Below are positions 16,193-25,127 of a DNA stretch of 64,000 bases, piece by piece. The translations under genes and the position numbers were made by a program. Every line of letters starts with the position of its first letter. Within the stretch, counting starts at the first letter, position 1. The notes under the pieces are model-generated. The model did no database searches, was not told the origin of the DNA, and worked only from the letters and a program-made list of their open reading frames with translations. Source of the stretch: Sphingomonadaceae bacterium PASS1 (GTDB lineage Bacteria; Pseudomonadota; Alphaproteobacteria; Sphingomonadales; Sphingomonadaceae); assembly GCA_002255985.1 (NCBI GenBank), contig NKIR01000013.1:1-64000 (forward strand), written 5' to 3'.

Positions 16193-16957
16193 TTACTTGG
16201 CCAAGGTTCCGCCATCGACCGGCACAAGGGCACCAGTCATGAAAGCGGCTGCATCGCTGACCAGAAACGCCAAGGCTTCGGCCACTTCCTCTGGTGTGCC
16301 ATAGCGTGCCATGGGGATACCCTGTGCCAATTGTGGCCGAGCAGCCTCTGGGTTATCGGGCGAAAGGCGGCGCTCGAGTTGGAACATCATTTCGGTTGCC
16401 GTCGGACTAGGGCAGATTGCCAGCACACGCACCCCGTGCGGCGCCAGCGCGATGGCCGCGGACTTGGTCATTCCATTCACCGCATGCTTGCTGGCAGTGT
16501 ACCCAAAGATGTTACCGCTACCGCCAAAGCTCGACACCGAGGATGTGTTGACGATCACACCGCTGCGATTGGTCAGCATGTGATGGCCGACATACTTTAG
16601 CCCCAGAAAGACACCTTTAACGTTGACCGCCATAATCCGGTCAAATTCTTCTTCCGGATAGTCTAGCGCATTGGCTATCGCACCCGATATGCCTGCGTTG
16701 TTGAACAAGATATCAACCCGCTCACCCAGCGTAAGAGCAAGATCGATCGCCCTCTGCCAATCCGCTGCATTCACTACATCGCCGGCTAGACTGGCAACGC
16801 GACCAGCGGACAAGGCGGTACTGAAATCGGCCTCCGGCCGATCGAACGCGACTACGCTGGCACCGCTCGCGCAAAGGCGATGCACGGCCGCAAGGCCAAT
16901 TCCACGGGCAGCCCCGGTGATGATGGCAACGCGGCCCGTAAGAGTTTTTTCGGTCAT
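16193..16957 (-). CDS. Short-chain dehydrogenase/reductase (254 aa)
   Basis: Classical SDR. Rossmann motif TGAARGIG at about residues 14-21, NNAG at about 90, the catalytic Ser in NTSSVSSFGG, and YTASK with catalytic Tyr and Lys near 156-160. The C-terminal PVDGG motif is present. The Asp in VVAFDRPEAD after the second strand favours NAD+ over NADP+. The start at ATG 16957 overlaps the stop of the hydrolase gene (16954) by 4 bp, so the two are translationally coupled. Probably oxidises or reduces an alcohol/ketone of the catabolised compound; substrate unknown. Confidence 0.9.
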   Translation of the reverse strand: MTEKTLTGRVAIITGAARGIGLAAVHRLCASGASVVAFDRPEADFSTALSAGRVASLAGDVVNAADWQRAIDLALTLGERVDILFNNAGISGAIANALDYPEEEFDRIMAVNVKGVFLGLKYVGHHMLTNRSGVIVNTSSVSSFGGSGNIFGYTASKHAVNGMTKSAAIALAPHGVRVLAICPSPTATEMMFQLERRLSPDNPEAARPQLAQGIPMARYGTPEEVAEALAFLVSDAAAFMTGALVPVDGGTLAK

Positions 16958-17895
16958 GCTTTAACTTCCTTCGAAATCGGCCGGATTGGGTGTTGAGCGA
17001 TAAATTTAGCAATCAACGCTGCGCAGCGTTCAGGGGCATCGCGGTGCGGGACATGTCCAGCAGCGGGCAGTCGCGTGAGGATAGCCTCCGGGCAGGCATG
17101 GACGATGGCGTCCGCCATGGCTGGCACAAAAACGGCATCCTGATCACCCCAGATGATCTGGACGGGGCACTTGATGTGGCATTCATCCAGAAAGTCGTTG
17201 CCAAATTCTGCATCGATATCCGGCACATCAAAAGGAGATGCACGATACCAAGCCAACATCGCCTGCCACACACCCTTTTGGGTCCAGGCATGACGATAGG
17301 CCTCGATGTCAGCATCATTCAGCAATCCATGACTATAAGGTTGCGCCAAGAAACGCTCTATCAAAGCATCGACATTGGTTTCATTGAACAGTGCATCTGC
17401 CTCGGCGGAACGCAGCATGGTGATATATTGGGATGCAAGGCGCTGATTGGGGTCATTCCAGATCATTTTTTGCAATACTGCAGGCGGCGGCGCGTTGAGG
17501 ACGGTAAGGCTGGCTGCTTTATGCGGATGCTTTTCCGCAAATGCGAACGCCAAAACGCCACCCCAATCATGTCCACATAGATGCACCATCGACAAATCAA
17601 ACGCATCAATCAATGCCGCGACGTCGTCGATCAAATGCCCCAGCCGGTAGCTTTCATCATCCAGCGGGCGCGAGGTCAAACCATAGCCACGCAGATCCGG
17701 CGCAATCAGCCTGAATTCCGGCGCGAGACGTTCTGCAAGGGGGCGCCATGTGGCAGCGTGGTCGGGAAAGCCGTGCAAAAAGAGAATTGGTTCGCCGCGC
17801 CCCTGTTCCAAGCAATGAAAATCCAGTCCATTGGCCCGAACATTTCGGCTCATAGGGGAAGCGTTGGCAATAGCAGTACCCGAGGTGAAGGACAT
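16954..17895 (-). CDS. Alpha/beta hydrolase, epoxide hydrolase / haloalkane dehalogenase type (313 aa)
   Basis: Oxyanion motif HGFPD near residue 41, then DLRGYG, and the nucleophile in GHDWGG: an aspartate rather than a serine, which is typical of epoxide hydrolases and dehalogenases. The acid comes from the IIWGDQDAVF strand, and the catalytic histidine from AAGHVPHRD. No signal peptide. Start ATG 17895 has GAGG upstream, and 5 bp separate it from the VOC gene stop. Coupled to the SDR by a 4-bp overlap. In this operon it could open an epoxide or cleave an ester or C-C bond of the non-sugar part; exact reaction not assignable. Confidence 0.9.
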   Translation of the reverse strand: MSFTSGTAIANASPMSRNVRANGLDFHCLEQGRGEPILFLHGFPDHAATWRPLAERLAPEFRLIAPDLRGYGLTSRPLDDESYRLGHLIDDVAALIDAFDLSMVHLCGHDWGGVLAFAFAEKHPHKAASLTVLNAPPPAVLQKMIWNDPNQRLASQYITMLRSAEADALFNETNVDALIERFLAQPYSHGLLNDADIEAYRHAWTQKGVWQAMLAWYRASPFDVPDIDAEFGNDFLDECHIKCPVQIIWGDQDAVFVPAMADAIVHACPEAILTRLPAAGHVPHRDAPERCAALIAKFIAQHPIRPISKEVKA

Positions 17896-17900
17896 CGAGG

Positions 17901-18881
17901 TTATGCCTCTGTAGCCGTCGCGGCCAATCGATTGCGATATGCGGTACGCGCAGCATCGACGCTATGGCCATTGGCTTCTTGCAACATTGCAGCGACTGTT
18001 AGCTGCTTATCTAAGCTGGGTTGCAGTACTTCGAAAACATTGCCGTCGGGGTCGCGTCCGAAAAATAGCCGCGCATTTCCGAACATATGGGGCGGCCCGT
18101 GCAATTCGATGCCATGGGCCACTAACCGTGCATAGTCAGCGTCGATATCGTCGCTTTCAAAGCAAATATGGTTCCACCCCGGAGTCGCCAGACTGCGCCT
18201 GTTTCCTGGCAGAGTAGGTGGATGTGCATAGCACCAAAATTCTAGTTCGGCGTTGGCGAGCCGCGACCAAGCGCCCGTGAAACATATGTCTGAAAGTCCA
18301 GCCACATGATCGAATTTAGGACTGGGGCCGAAACTGCCTTGGCGATGGATATCGATTCCGGTGAGCAACGCATAAAAATCAGTCAGCCTGCTGATATCTG
18401 GAGTGACCAGCGCAACGTGCGCAAACCAGGGGCGGCGAGCCTCCTCCGGTGCCCAAGGTGTTCCCTCAAGCTCGAGAAGATTGCCTTCCAGATCACGGAT
18501 ATAGACATAACTGTTGCCCGTTCCCAACCCCGAGGGTCGTGCATGAGAAGTTGCGCCAGCGGCAACCAGTCCATCGTACAACCGGTCGGAAATCTCGCTC
18601 TGCAGGCAGATATGGCGTATTCCTGCTGAATAGACTGCCTTATCTTCCTGATCCATTTCAGGTTTACAGGCATATTCGAACAGTTCCAAACATCCAAGAC
18701 TGCCTTGCAAAAACGCGCCCCGAGCAGAGGCATTATCGAGCTGCAGCATGGCACGATTGTTTGCGTTATCTTCTACGTCAAATCGGTGGGAGAGATTATA
18801 GGCATGCTGTTTGGTATAGAAGTCGATCGCCGCGTCGAGATTGAGCACAGAAAGTCCGACATGATGCAGCCCTGTGATCAT
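17901..18881 (-). CDS. Two-domain VOC protein, extradiol-dioxygenase-like (326 aa)
   Basis: Two VOC modules: about residues 4-125 (TGLHHVGLSVLNLD, LELFEY, IRHICLQ, LLELEG) and about 155-290 (FAHVALVTPDIS, LEFWCY, GWNHICFES, VFEVLQP). Both keep a His-Glu-His-Glu set, so both could bind metal. In classical BphC-type extradiol dioxygenases only the second domain is active, so this may be a diverged relative. Start at ATG 18881 shares one base with the symporter stop (TAATG). An earlier in-frame start would add a basic, unrelated leader. Likely acts on a catechol-like or isomerisable intermediate; inference. Confidence 0.85.
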   Translation of the reverse strand: MITGLHHVGLSVLNLDAAIDFYTKQHAYNLSHRFDVEDNANNRAMLQLDNASARGAFLQGSLGCLELFEYACKPEMDQEDKAVYSAGIRHICLQSEISDRLYDGLVAAGATSHARPSGLGTGNSYVYIRDLEGNLLELEGTPWAPEEARRPWFAHVALVTPDISRLTDFYALLTGIDIHRQGSFGPSPKFDHVAGLSDICFTGAWSRLANAELEFWCYAHPPTLPGNRRSLATPGWNHICFESDDIDADYARLVAHGIELHGPPHMFGNARLFFGRDPDGNVFEVLQPSLDKQLTVAAMLQEANGHSVDAARTAYRNRLAATATEA

Positions 18882-20248
18882 TATTCTTTCACTCCGGAAG
18901 AAGCGACGGCCATTCGAGCGTCGATTTCGGCGCGGATGTCGCGATGGCGCGCCTCTGTCAAAGTATAATGCCACGCCATATAAGCGGCGATCAGCACCAG
19001 AACCGCTGGAATAACACTATAGCTGATCGTCAAGGCTAGCAGCGGTTCGGCTCTGCTCTCACCGGCAGAAACATAACCAATGCCACCAAGAATGAGCAAA
19101 GGCAGACCAGAGCCGGCAGCATATCCCATCTTCTGAACCATGGCCGTCACTGCATAAAACAGTCCCTGTTGGCGATCCAACGTGTCTGCGGTGTCGATAT
19201 CTGCAGTATCAGCGATCATCGCGTGCGGCAGCATAAGCACTGCACCATAGCACGCACCTTTCAGGATAAAGAGGGCGGTAAAGACGTATACCCCGCCCTT
19301 TGGCACAAAGAACATCAACGCATTGGTTGCCGCAACGATGATGAGCGCCAAGGCAAGGGCGCGGTGTTTTTCGATCCGCTTGGCGAGCCAAACCCAACCG
19401 GGCACAACAAGCAGTGCTGCTACGAAATAGAGGAAGTATATGACGCCAATATTAGGGACGCCCACAACATCGCGCGCAAAAAACACCGTGATCGTCTGAC
19501 GGAAAACTTCGCCCACCGTTGCAACAAGCACCAACAAAGTTACCTGCAAGAAAGCGCGGTTGGAGCCAAGCATTTTCATCGCCTTGGTTATGTTGAACGG
19601 GGCTTTGCGGATTGGAGCTTCGGGCTCTGGAACGAAAAAGAAGGCAAGCGCCGCACATAGCGGCAGCAAAGCTATGATAACGACGCTTAACGCCGACATC
19701 ACATCTGCGCTGGTCGTTCCAGGCTGCATTTGTACATAGGCAGGGATGAGTGTCGATGTAATCAGGCCGGCGATGCTGAAGGCCTGTGAAACCGAACTTA
19801 TTCGGGTTCGGACGTGATAGTCTTCGGAAAGCTCGGCTGCCCAGGCATGATAGGGTAGCAATAGCATCGTGTAGCCCAGATAAACGAGCGCGACAGCAGC
19901 AAGGAAATAAACGATATCAATACCCGGCGAGGGCCGGAATAGCAGGTAGACCCCTGCCATCATTGTCAATGATCCAAAAATCAGCCACACCCGTCTGCGA
20001 CCGATTTTGGGGCGCCAGCGATCGGAAATAATTCCTATAATCGGATCGGTAATGAAATCGGATAGGCGTGCTAGGATTAACGAAATCCCGATGAGCTGCA
20101 GAGCCAATTGCATCTGTCCAGAGTAGAGCGGAGCCAGATAGATTGCGATCGGTAGCCCGATCATTCCAAGGGGCAATTGCACAGACCCAAAGGCAAGAAT
20201 TCGCCACAAGCCTATCTGTTGCTCTTCACGACCGGATGCTGATGCCAC
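18881..20248 (-). CDS. GPH-family (MelB-like) sugar:cation symporter (455 aa)
   Basis: Twelve hydrophobic segments with glycoside-pentoside-hexuronide family marks: LSDFITDPIIGIISDRW in helix 2 with the paired Asp residues, followed by KIGRRRVWL, and LLLPYHAWAAELSEDYHVRT in the helix 4-5 loop. Members import melibiose, lactose or glucuronides with Na+ or H+. In this locus it is the obvious inner-membrane importer for the galactoside that GH42 splits. The MFS fold and family are secure; the actual sugar is inferred. It is separated from the SDR upstream by 92 bp and joined to the VOC gene by one base. Confidence 0.9.
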   Translation of the reverse strand: MASASGREEQQIGLWRILAFGSVQLPLGMIGLPIAIYLAPLYSGQMQLALQLIGISLILARLSDFITDPIIGIISDRWRPKIGRRRVWLIFGSLTMMAGVYLLFRPSPGIDIVYFLAAVALVYLGYTMLLLPYHAWAAELSEDYHVRTRISSVSQAFSIAGLITSTLIPAYVQMQPGTTSADVMSALSVVIIALLPLCAALAFFFVPEPEAPIRKAPFNITKAMKMLGSNRAFLQVTLLVLVATVGEVFRQTITVFFARDVVGVPNIGVIYFLYFVAALLVVPGWVWLAKRIEKHRALALALIIVAATNALMFFVPKGGVYVFTALFILKGACYGAVLMLPHAMIADTADIDTADTLDRQQGLFYAVTAMVQKMGYAAGSGLPLLILGGIGYVSAGESRAEPLLALTISYSVIPAVLVLIAAYMAWHYTLTEARHRDIRAEIDARMAVASSGVKE

Positions 20249-20340
20249 TTATACCCCCTTCCAAATTCGACTTTGTAAACCGTTTCTTGAACGATTTGTG
20301 CGATCGCTCCCCTTGAAATCCGATGATGTATCGGGTCCCA

Positions 20341-21117
20341 TCATAAAGGAAAAATCGAATGGCCGCCGTCAAGCACCAGCGCTTGACCGGTCATGAAATT
20401 GCTTTGCTTGGATGCAAGGTAAACCGCGATACCTTCCATGTCTGACAATTGTCCAATCTTGCCGGACGCTGCCCGGCGGCGACACCCGTCTTGAAAGGCT
20501 TTGGGCGTATTCAGTGACATTTCGGTCTCGATGAACCCGGGCAGGATTGCGTTAACCTGTATACCGCTGCGTCCCAGTTCGATTGCAAGTGAACGGACCA
20601 ACCCAGTCACGGCCGACTTGGTCAGGCAGTAGCCAGCGGAATTGGGTAGTCCAAGGAGTGCCGCCACCGAAGACGTAACAATCAACTTGCCCCCCGCTTT
20701 GCGGTTTTGCCAGTGGCGCGTTGCAAGCTGAAACGTGTCTATCACGCTAAGGATATTGAGCTCGTTCGTGTCGAGCCAGGCTTGCCGATCCATATCGACG
20801 AACGAGCCTCTAGCGCCCGCGCCACCTGCGTTGGCAAAACAGCTGTCGATTTTTCCGAAAGCATTAATGGTGCGATCAAATGCCGCAGCGGTAGACGCCG
20901 GGTCAGTCACGTCAGCTTCGAAGCTTTGGGCGTGGCCACCCATCGCAACCAGTTCAGCAACCGCCTCAGCATTCTTGGCTTCGTTTCGTCCCCACACTGC
21001 GATTTGCGCACCTGCCTTGGCTAAGCCTTTTGCCATAGCAAGGCCAAGTCCTCCATTGCCGCCCGTTACCAATGCGACGTGGCCGTTAAGATCGAAAAGA
21101 TTGTGCATATTGTTCAT
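20341..21117 (-). CDS. Short-chain dehydrogenase/reductase (258 aa)
   Basis: Classical SDR: TGGNGGLG Rossmann motif near residue 18, NAGG near 97, catalytic Ser in VTSSVAAL, then YCLTKSAV with catalytic Tyr and Lys, and the C-terminal VLDGG. Different from the SDR at 16193, so the operon carries two steps of this type. The cofactor loop (VWGRNEAKN) with Arg favours NADP+. Its start overlaps the end of the secreted esterase by 4 bp (ATGA). Confidence 0.9.
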   Translation of the reverse strand: MNNMHNLFDLNGHVALVTGGNGGLGLAMAKGLAKAGAQIAVWGRNEAKNAEAVAELVAMGGHAQSFEADVTDPASTAAAFDRTINAFGKIDSCFANAGGAGARGSFVDMDRQAWLDTNELNILSVIDTFQLATRHWQNRKAGGKLIVTSSVAALLGLPNSAGYCLTKSAVTGLVRSLAIELGRSGIQVNAILPGFIETEMSLNTPKAFQDGCRRRAASGKIGQLSDMEGIAVYLASKQSNFMTGQALVLDGGHSIFPL

Positions 21118-22397
21118 TTACCTGCCGATTTGTGATGAAGTTCCAACCCACGCGCCCAACGACGCTGAAATCCACGCCAGTAACCTGGCTGGTCCTTGCC
21201 CGCTGTAATGCCGCCCCATGTCTGACCAAAACTGCTGGGCCACTGACCTTGGTTTGCGAATGGTGTGGGTACTTCGAGATATGTACTTTTACTTTCTTCG
21301 GCCTTCAATTCAAGGTCAAGGAATGCTCCGATGAAATGCGCGTTTATCATTTCAATCCGTTCCTTGCGCCACACAGGGTCGGTAAGGAACTCAATCGTTG
21401 GAAAGTCAGCATCTGATGGGATTGTCACAGGATTTCCTGCAATGTTATGCGCGGCCTCGCGATAAACGAGAAGGTAACGGTCAGTGCCTTGCGCCGCATT
21501 GAAAAGCCGTTTTACCCCGCGCTCGTAATCAACAACATCGTCTTGATCGCCCGCCACAACGAGTAGCGGCATTCGCAGGCTGGCAAGCGCAGAATCCTGC
21601 CAGACCGCTGCGGCTGGCTGTCCACCCCAAGGTGCAAGTACTACCACAGCCTTGATTTTCGATGCCAGGGCGGGATCCGGAATAGGGAGTTGCGCACGCA
21701 TAGCTGGCGATAACTGGGCAAAGGCCGGGGCCGCCGGATCAAGTGCCGCGCCGGCTGTGGTCAAGCTGCCATAGCCGCCCATGGAGAAACCGAGGAGGCC
21801 GATTGCATTCGGATTAATCTTTTCGGCGATCTGTGGTGCCAGTTTTGCACCGAGGATCGCATTCAGCACCGCCCGTTGGTCCAGTGTCCTGTTAATTAGA
21901 ACCCCAGCGAACGAAGCTGCAAATGAAGCAATATCATTAAAAGGCTGGTCCCGGTGATCGAGCGAGGCAACCACATAGCCCCTTGATGCGAGTGTCTCTC
22001 CAAGGCGGCTCATATGTTCCGACCAGCCGCCATAGCCGTGAGACATGATAACCAATGGGAAGGTCTGCCCAGCGATCGGCTTGGCGTCAGCTACGGCGAG
22101 GCCGGTTTCTGCAATTTGGAGTGGCTTTTGGCCAGGCAATGCACGACGATGATTGTAAACCACTCGGGTAGAAGAGCTTCTAGGAACCGCAGGATACCAG
22201 AAGCGGACACCTATGGTGCGATCACCCGACGCAAGATGATCCATCCGCGTGCCGATGCCAAAAGCACCAAGCATTGCCAGTTCAGGCATTTCGGCCGAGT
22301 GGACTGCTGCCGGCTCTATCGGTTGGACTTGCCCTTGCGCCGCACCGGAAGAAATCGCGGCTATTAAGCTTGCAAGGGCTATAATCAGTCGCGGCAT
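21114..22397 (-). CDS. Secreted PAF-acetylhydrolase-like alpha/beta hydrolase (427 aa)
   Basis: A signal peptide (MPRLIIALASLIAAISSGAA) precedes a platelet-activating-factor-acetylhydrolase / dienelactone-hydrolase-like fold: VIMSHGYGGWSEH (oxyanion), GLLGFSMGGYGS with nucleophile Ser in GFSMG, AGDQDDVVDYE (acid) and YREAAHNIAG (His). An esterase working in the periplasm is expected. It lies directly downstream of the TonB receptor, so it may remove acyl groups from the incoming compound before inner-membrane transport (inference). Length and triad suit PAF-AH-like bacterial enzymes. Confidence 0.85.
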   Translation of the reverse strand: MPRLIIALASLIAAISSGAAQGQVQPIEPAAVHSAEMPELAMLGAFGIGTRMDHLASGDRTIGVRFWYPAVPRSSSTRVVYNHRRALPGQKPLQIAETGLAVADAKPIAGQTFPLVIMSHGYGGWSEHMSRLGETLASRGYVVASLDHRDQPFNDIASFAASFAGVLINRTLDQRAVLNAILGAKLAPQIAEKINPNAIGLLGFSMGGYGSLTTAGAALDPAAPAFAQLSPAMRAQLPIPDPALASKIKAVVVLAPWGGQPAAAVWQDSALASLRMPLLVVAGDQDDVVDYERGVKRLFNAAQGTDRYLLVYREAAHNIAGNPVTIPSDADFPTIEFLTDPVWRKERIEMINAHFIGAFLDLELKAEESKSTYLEVPTPFANQGQWPSSFGQTWGGITAGKDQPGYWRGFQRRWARGLELHHKSAGK

Positions 22398-22497
22398 GAT
22401 TGAGATGGTCCCGTTACTGCTTAGTCGGAGCGGCAGGCGAAGGGGTTACCTTCGCCTGCCCTGGCGGGAGGGGTGCCAGTCGATCGATTCAGTCTAC

Positions 22498-24846
22498 TTA
22501 CTGGAAGCCGACGCGAAGGCTTAGACCGAAGGTCCGCGGATCCAATAGGAAAGCACTGCGGAAACTGCCTACCAATTCGGAGTTCACTTCCAGCCAAGTG
22601 ATGCTGTCCTTATTCGCCAGATTCTTGACAAAAGCAGTTACGCTCCAATCCTTCTTGCTGTTAGCAATCTGGACCGAAGCATCGAGTTGGCTCCAACTGC
22701 CAACGCGGTCTGCCGGTACGTTGAATTCGCGCGAGTGAAAGCCGGACTGCGAATAGAAATCGATGCGCGGGCGAACGGCCCAGTCCTCACCTGCATCAAC
22801 CGTGTATTCCGCAGCCAACTTCAGCGTACGGCGCGGCGCATTCGGAAGCTGATTACCTTGGAGCTGGAACAGTGCCTTGCCACGAGACGGGTCAGACGAA
22901 CGAAAATCGCTGCGGACGGTTGCGTTCAGTAGACCAAGATTGGCCTCAAGGCGCAGCGGCTCGATCGGAGTATAGACCAACTCCGCTTCTAAACCTCTCA
23001 CTCGCGACTTGGGAATGTTGGTGTTCGCCACAGCGGTTCCGACAAGGTTGCCGACGATCAGGTTGGAGTATTCGTAATTGAACAATGCCAAGTTCAATCG
23101 GCCCTTGCCATCCATGAACGTATTCTTTGCGCCAAGTTCATAGGCATCGATCACTTCTGATTCGAAAACCGGAATAGTGTTGTTGCCTGGGTTGAACCCA
23201 CCGGATTTAAACCCACGCGAGAAAGACAGATATATGTTGGTATCTTGCGTAAATGAAACCGTTGGCTTCCAGTTTATAACTGCGCGCCCTGTTAACTTGT
23301 CAAAGTCTGCGTCGCCGATGAAATAGGGGCTTAATGCGAAAAGGCCAGAAGCGGTTTCGATATGCTTTTTATCATGAGTGTAGCGCAGTCCACCGGTAAG
23401 CTTGAGGTTCTCTGCAAGATCGACATAGGCTTCACCGAAAACGGCATAAGATTCAACCTGCCCTAAACGCGTGCTGAACTTTGATACAGCGCCGGACAAT
23501 CGGTTTGCTGGGGTCCAGGTGTCGACGTAACCGGAGCCTCGCGAGTTCAGATAAAAGCCACCCAAGATGAAATTAAAGCTCCCATCCAAGCGCGAAGCAA
23601 GGCGCAGCTCTTGGCTAAACTGCTTTTGCGTGCCGCCGCCAGTCTGCGACGTGCGATATTCAGTCGTGGTTACCGGACGACCTGACAACAAGTAGGTCAT
23701 CACGCCGTTGCCATTACCGGCATCAGGGATCACGTGGGTCCCGAACGTACCGGGGTTAAAGGCATTCGGCCGATACCCCTGATCGAAATCACGCTCGCTT
23801 GAGTTGTTGCCGTCACGCAGACCGGTCACCGCCGTGAGCGTAAGGCTGCCTAGCTCTTGATTAATCTCTAGGGTCGCTAGGAAGTCCTCTGCCTTCTGGA
23901 ACGGCTTAACGTCGATCACAACTTCGCGAAGGCTGGTCGGGTTTGCCGAAAAAGTGTTAGGTCGAACTCGCCCTCCAAGAAAGATACTGTCGATTGTGAA
24001 GTTGGTCGTCGGGAACGCTGCTGAAACTGAATTTGGCGAGCAGCCAAAGGCTGAATCAGGTGTGCAGAGCGACTTAGCAGCGTTCTGGCGATCCGAATCT
24101 TCCTTAAAATATGTTAGCGTAAGGTCGACCGTTGTGGAGCTCGAAGGCTCAAAGCGCGTACTAGAACGCAAGGTGAACTGGTTGCGGCCATCAACCATCG
24201 AACCATCGAGTAGGTTTTTTGTATAGCCATCCCGGTTGATGTAATTAGCTGCGAAGCGCTGAGATAGGCCATTAGCCAAGGGAATGTTAATCGCCGCATT
24301 AGTTCTTATGCCACGCGGGTTTTCACCCTGGACCTCTAGATACCCTTCAAAGCGGTCAGTCGGTCGGCGCGTTACAAAGTTGATGGCGCCGCCAGTTGTG
24401 TTCCGACCGAACAAGGTACCCTGCGGTCCGCGCAAAACCTCGATACGCTCCATGTCAAAGAATTCGCCGAAACTGCTACCCGACTGCAGGAACACGCCGT
24501 TTACCAGAACGCCGATGTTGGTGTCTCCCGTACCGCCGTATGACGCGGAGCCGACGCCGCGGATAGTGATGTTGCGGTTAGCTGACAGCGTCACATTGGG
24601 TGCGTTGAACTGAAGATCTTTGCTGTCCTCTACGCGCGCCGCTTCGAGTGCTGCCGCATTTAGTGCGGTTATTGCGATCGGGACATCCTGGACATTTTCG
24701 GCTTTCTTTTGCGCCGTGACAACAATCGTATCGCGATCGTTAGCGGAATCATTGTTTTCGGCCTGCGCGAAAGCCGGTACTGCGAAGGCAACCGACGCGA
24801 TAGCAACCGCAGATGCGCCCATTAACTGAAACTTGATTTTTGACAT
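22498..24846 (-). CDS. TonB-dependent outer membrane receptor (782 aa)
   Basis: A signal peptide ends at about residue 28 (VPAFAQA), followed by the TonB-box-like DTIVVTAQKK and a plug domain (VPIAITALNA, NITIRGVGSASYGG, IEVLRGPQGTLFGRNTTGGA). A 22-strand barrel fills the rest and ends GLSLRVGFQ. Start ATG 24846 has a strong GGGAGG site and opens the signal peptide; the longer frame to 24885 does not. Sphingomonads use such receptors for plant glycans, aromatics and terpenoids as well as iron. Position at the head of the operon with esterase, SDRs and sugar symporter indicates uptake of an organic substrate rather than a siderophore. Confidence 0.95.
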   Translation of the reverse strand: MSKIKFQLMGASAVAIASVAFAVPAFAQAENNDSANDRDTIVVTAQKKAENVQDVPIAITALNAAALEAARVEDSKDLQFNAPNVTLSANRNITIRGVGSASYGGTGDTNIGVLVNGVFLQSGSSFGEFFDMERIEVLRGPQGTLFGRNTTGGAINFVTRRPTDRFEGYLEVQGENPRGIRTNAAINIPLANGLSQRFAANYINRDGYTKNLLDGSMVDGRNQFTLRSSTRFEPSSSTTVDLTLTYFKEDSDRQNAAKSLCTPDSAFGCSPNSVSAAFPTTNFTIDSIFLGGRVRPNTFSANPTSLREVVIDVKPFQKAEDFLATLEINQELGSLTLTAVTGLRDGNNSSERDFDQGYRPNAFNPGTFGTHVIPDAGNGNGVMTYLLSGRPVTTTEYRTSQTGGGTQKQFSQELRLASRLDGSFNFILGGFYLNSRGSGYVDTWTPANRLSGAVSKFSTRLGQVESYAVFGEAYVDLAENLKLTGGLRYTHDKKHIETASGLFALSPYFIGDADFDKLTGRAVINWKPTVSFTQDTNIYLSFSRGFKSGGFNPGNNTIPVFESEVIDAYELGAKNTFMDGKGRLNLALFNYEYSNLIVGNLVGTAVANTNIPKSRVRGLEAELVYTPIEPLRLEANLGLLNATVRSDFRSSDPSRGKALFQLQGNQLPNAPRRTLKLAAEYTVDAGEDWAVRPRIDFYSQSGFHSREFNVPADRVGSWSQLDASVQIANSKKDWSVTAFVKNLANKDSITWLEVNSELVGSFRSAFLLDPRTFGLSLRVGFQ

Positions 24847-25127
24847 GTTTTCCTCCCTTTGCTGTTGACTATATGTGCAATACAAATGGATAATTAGTCA
24901 ATAGTGAAGATATTAAAGCATTTTTCCGCGGAAAATCGTCACTGAATCGTGCCAAATCACGGCATTATTAGTTATATTATCAATAATAATATCAGTCTGA
25001 CGAATGCCTCAGAGATGGAGTTTAGCTGCCTGCGATGCCACCTGCACAGCTAGTGAAGCAGCGAATCGACCCTTGTCGATGCGATAGGATTCAGACACTT
25101 TGCTCATTTGGAGTTTGGGCGGCTGCA
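24847..25127. promoter_or_regulatory. Promoter/operator region of the TonB receptor operon
   Basis: Contains a perfect 14-bp palindrome, ttttccgcggaaaa, at 24922-24935. A 7-bp inverted pair ttgacta (24865-24871) / tagtcaa (24895-24901) lies closer to the gene. An AT-rich inverted pair attatta (24964-24970) / taataat (24984-24990) lies toward galK. The 14-bp palindrome is a good operator candidate for a dimeric repressor. None of these recurs near GH42 or galT. Confidence 0.5.
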
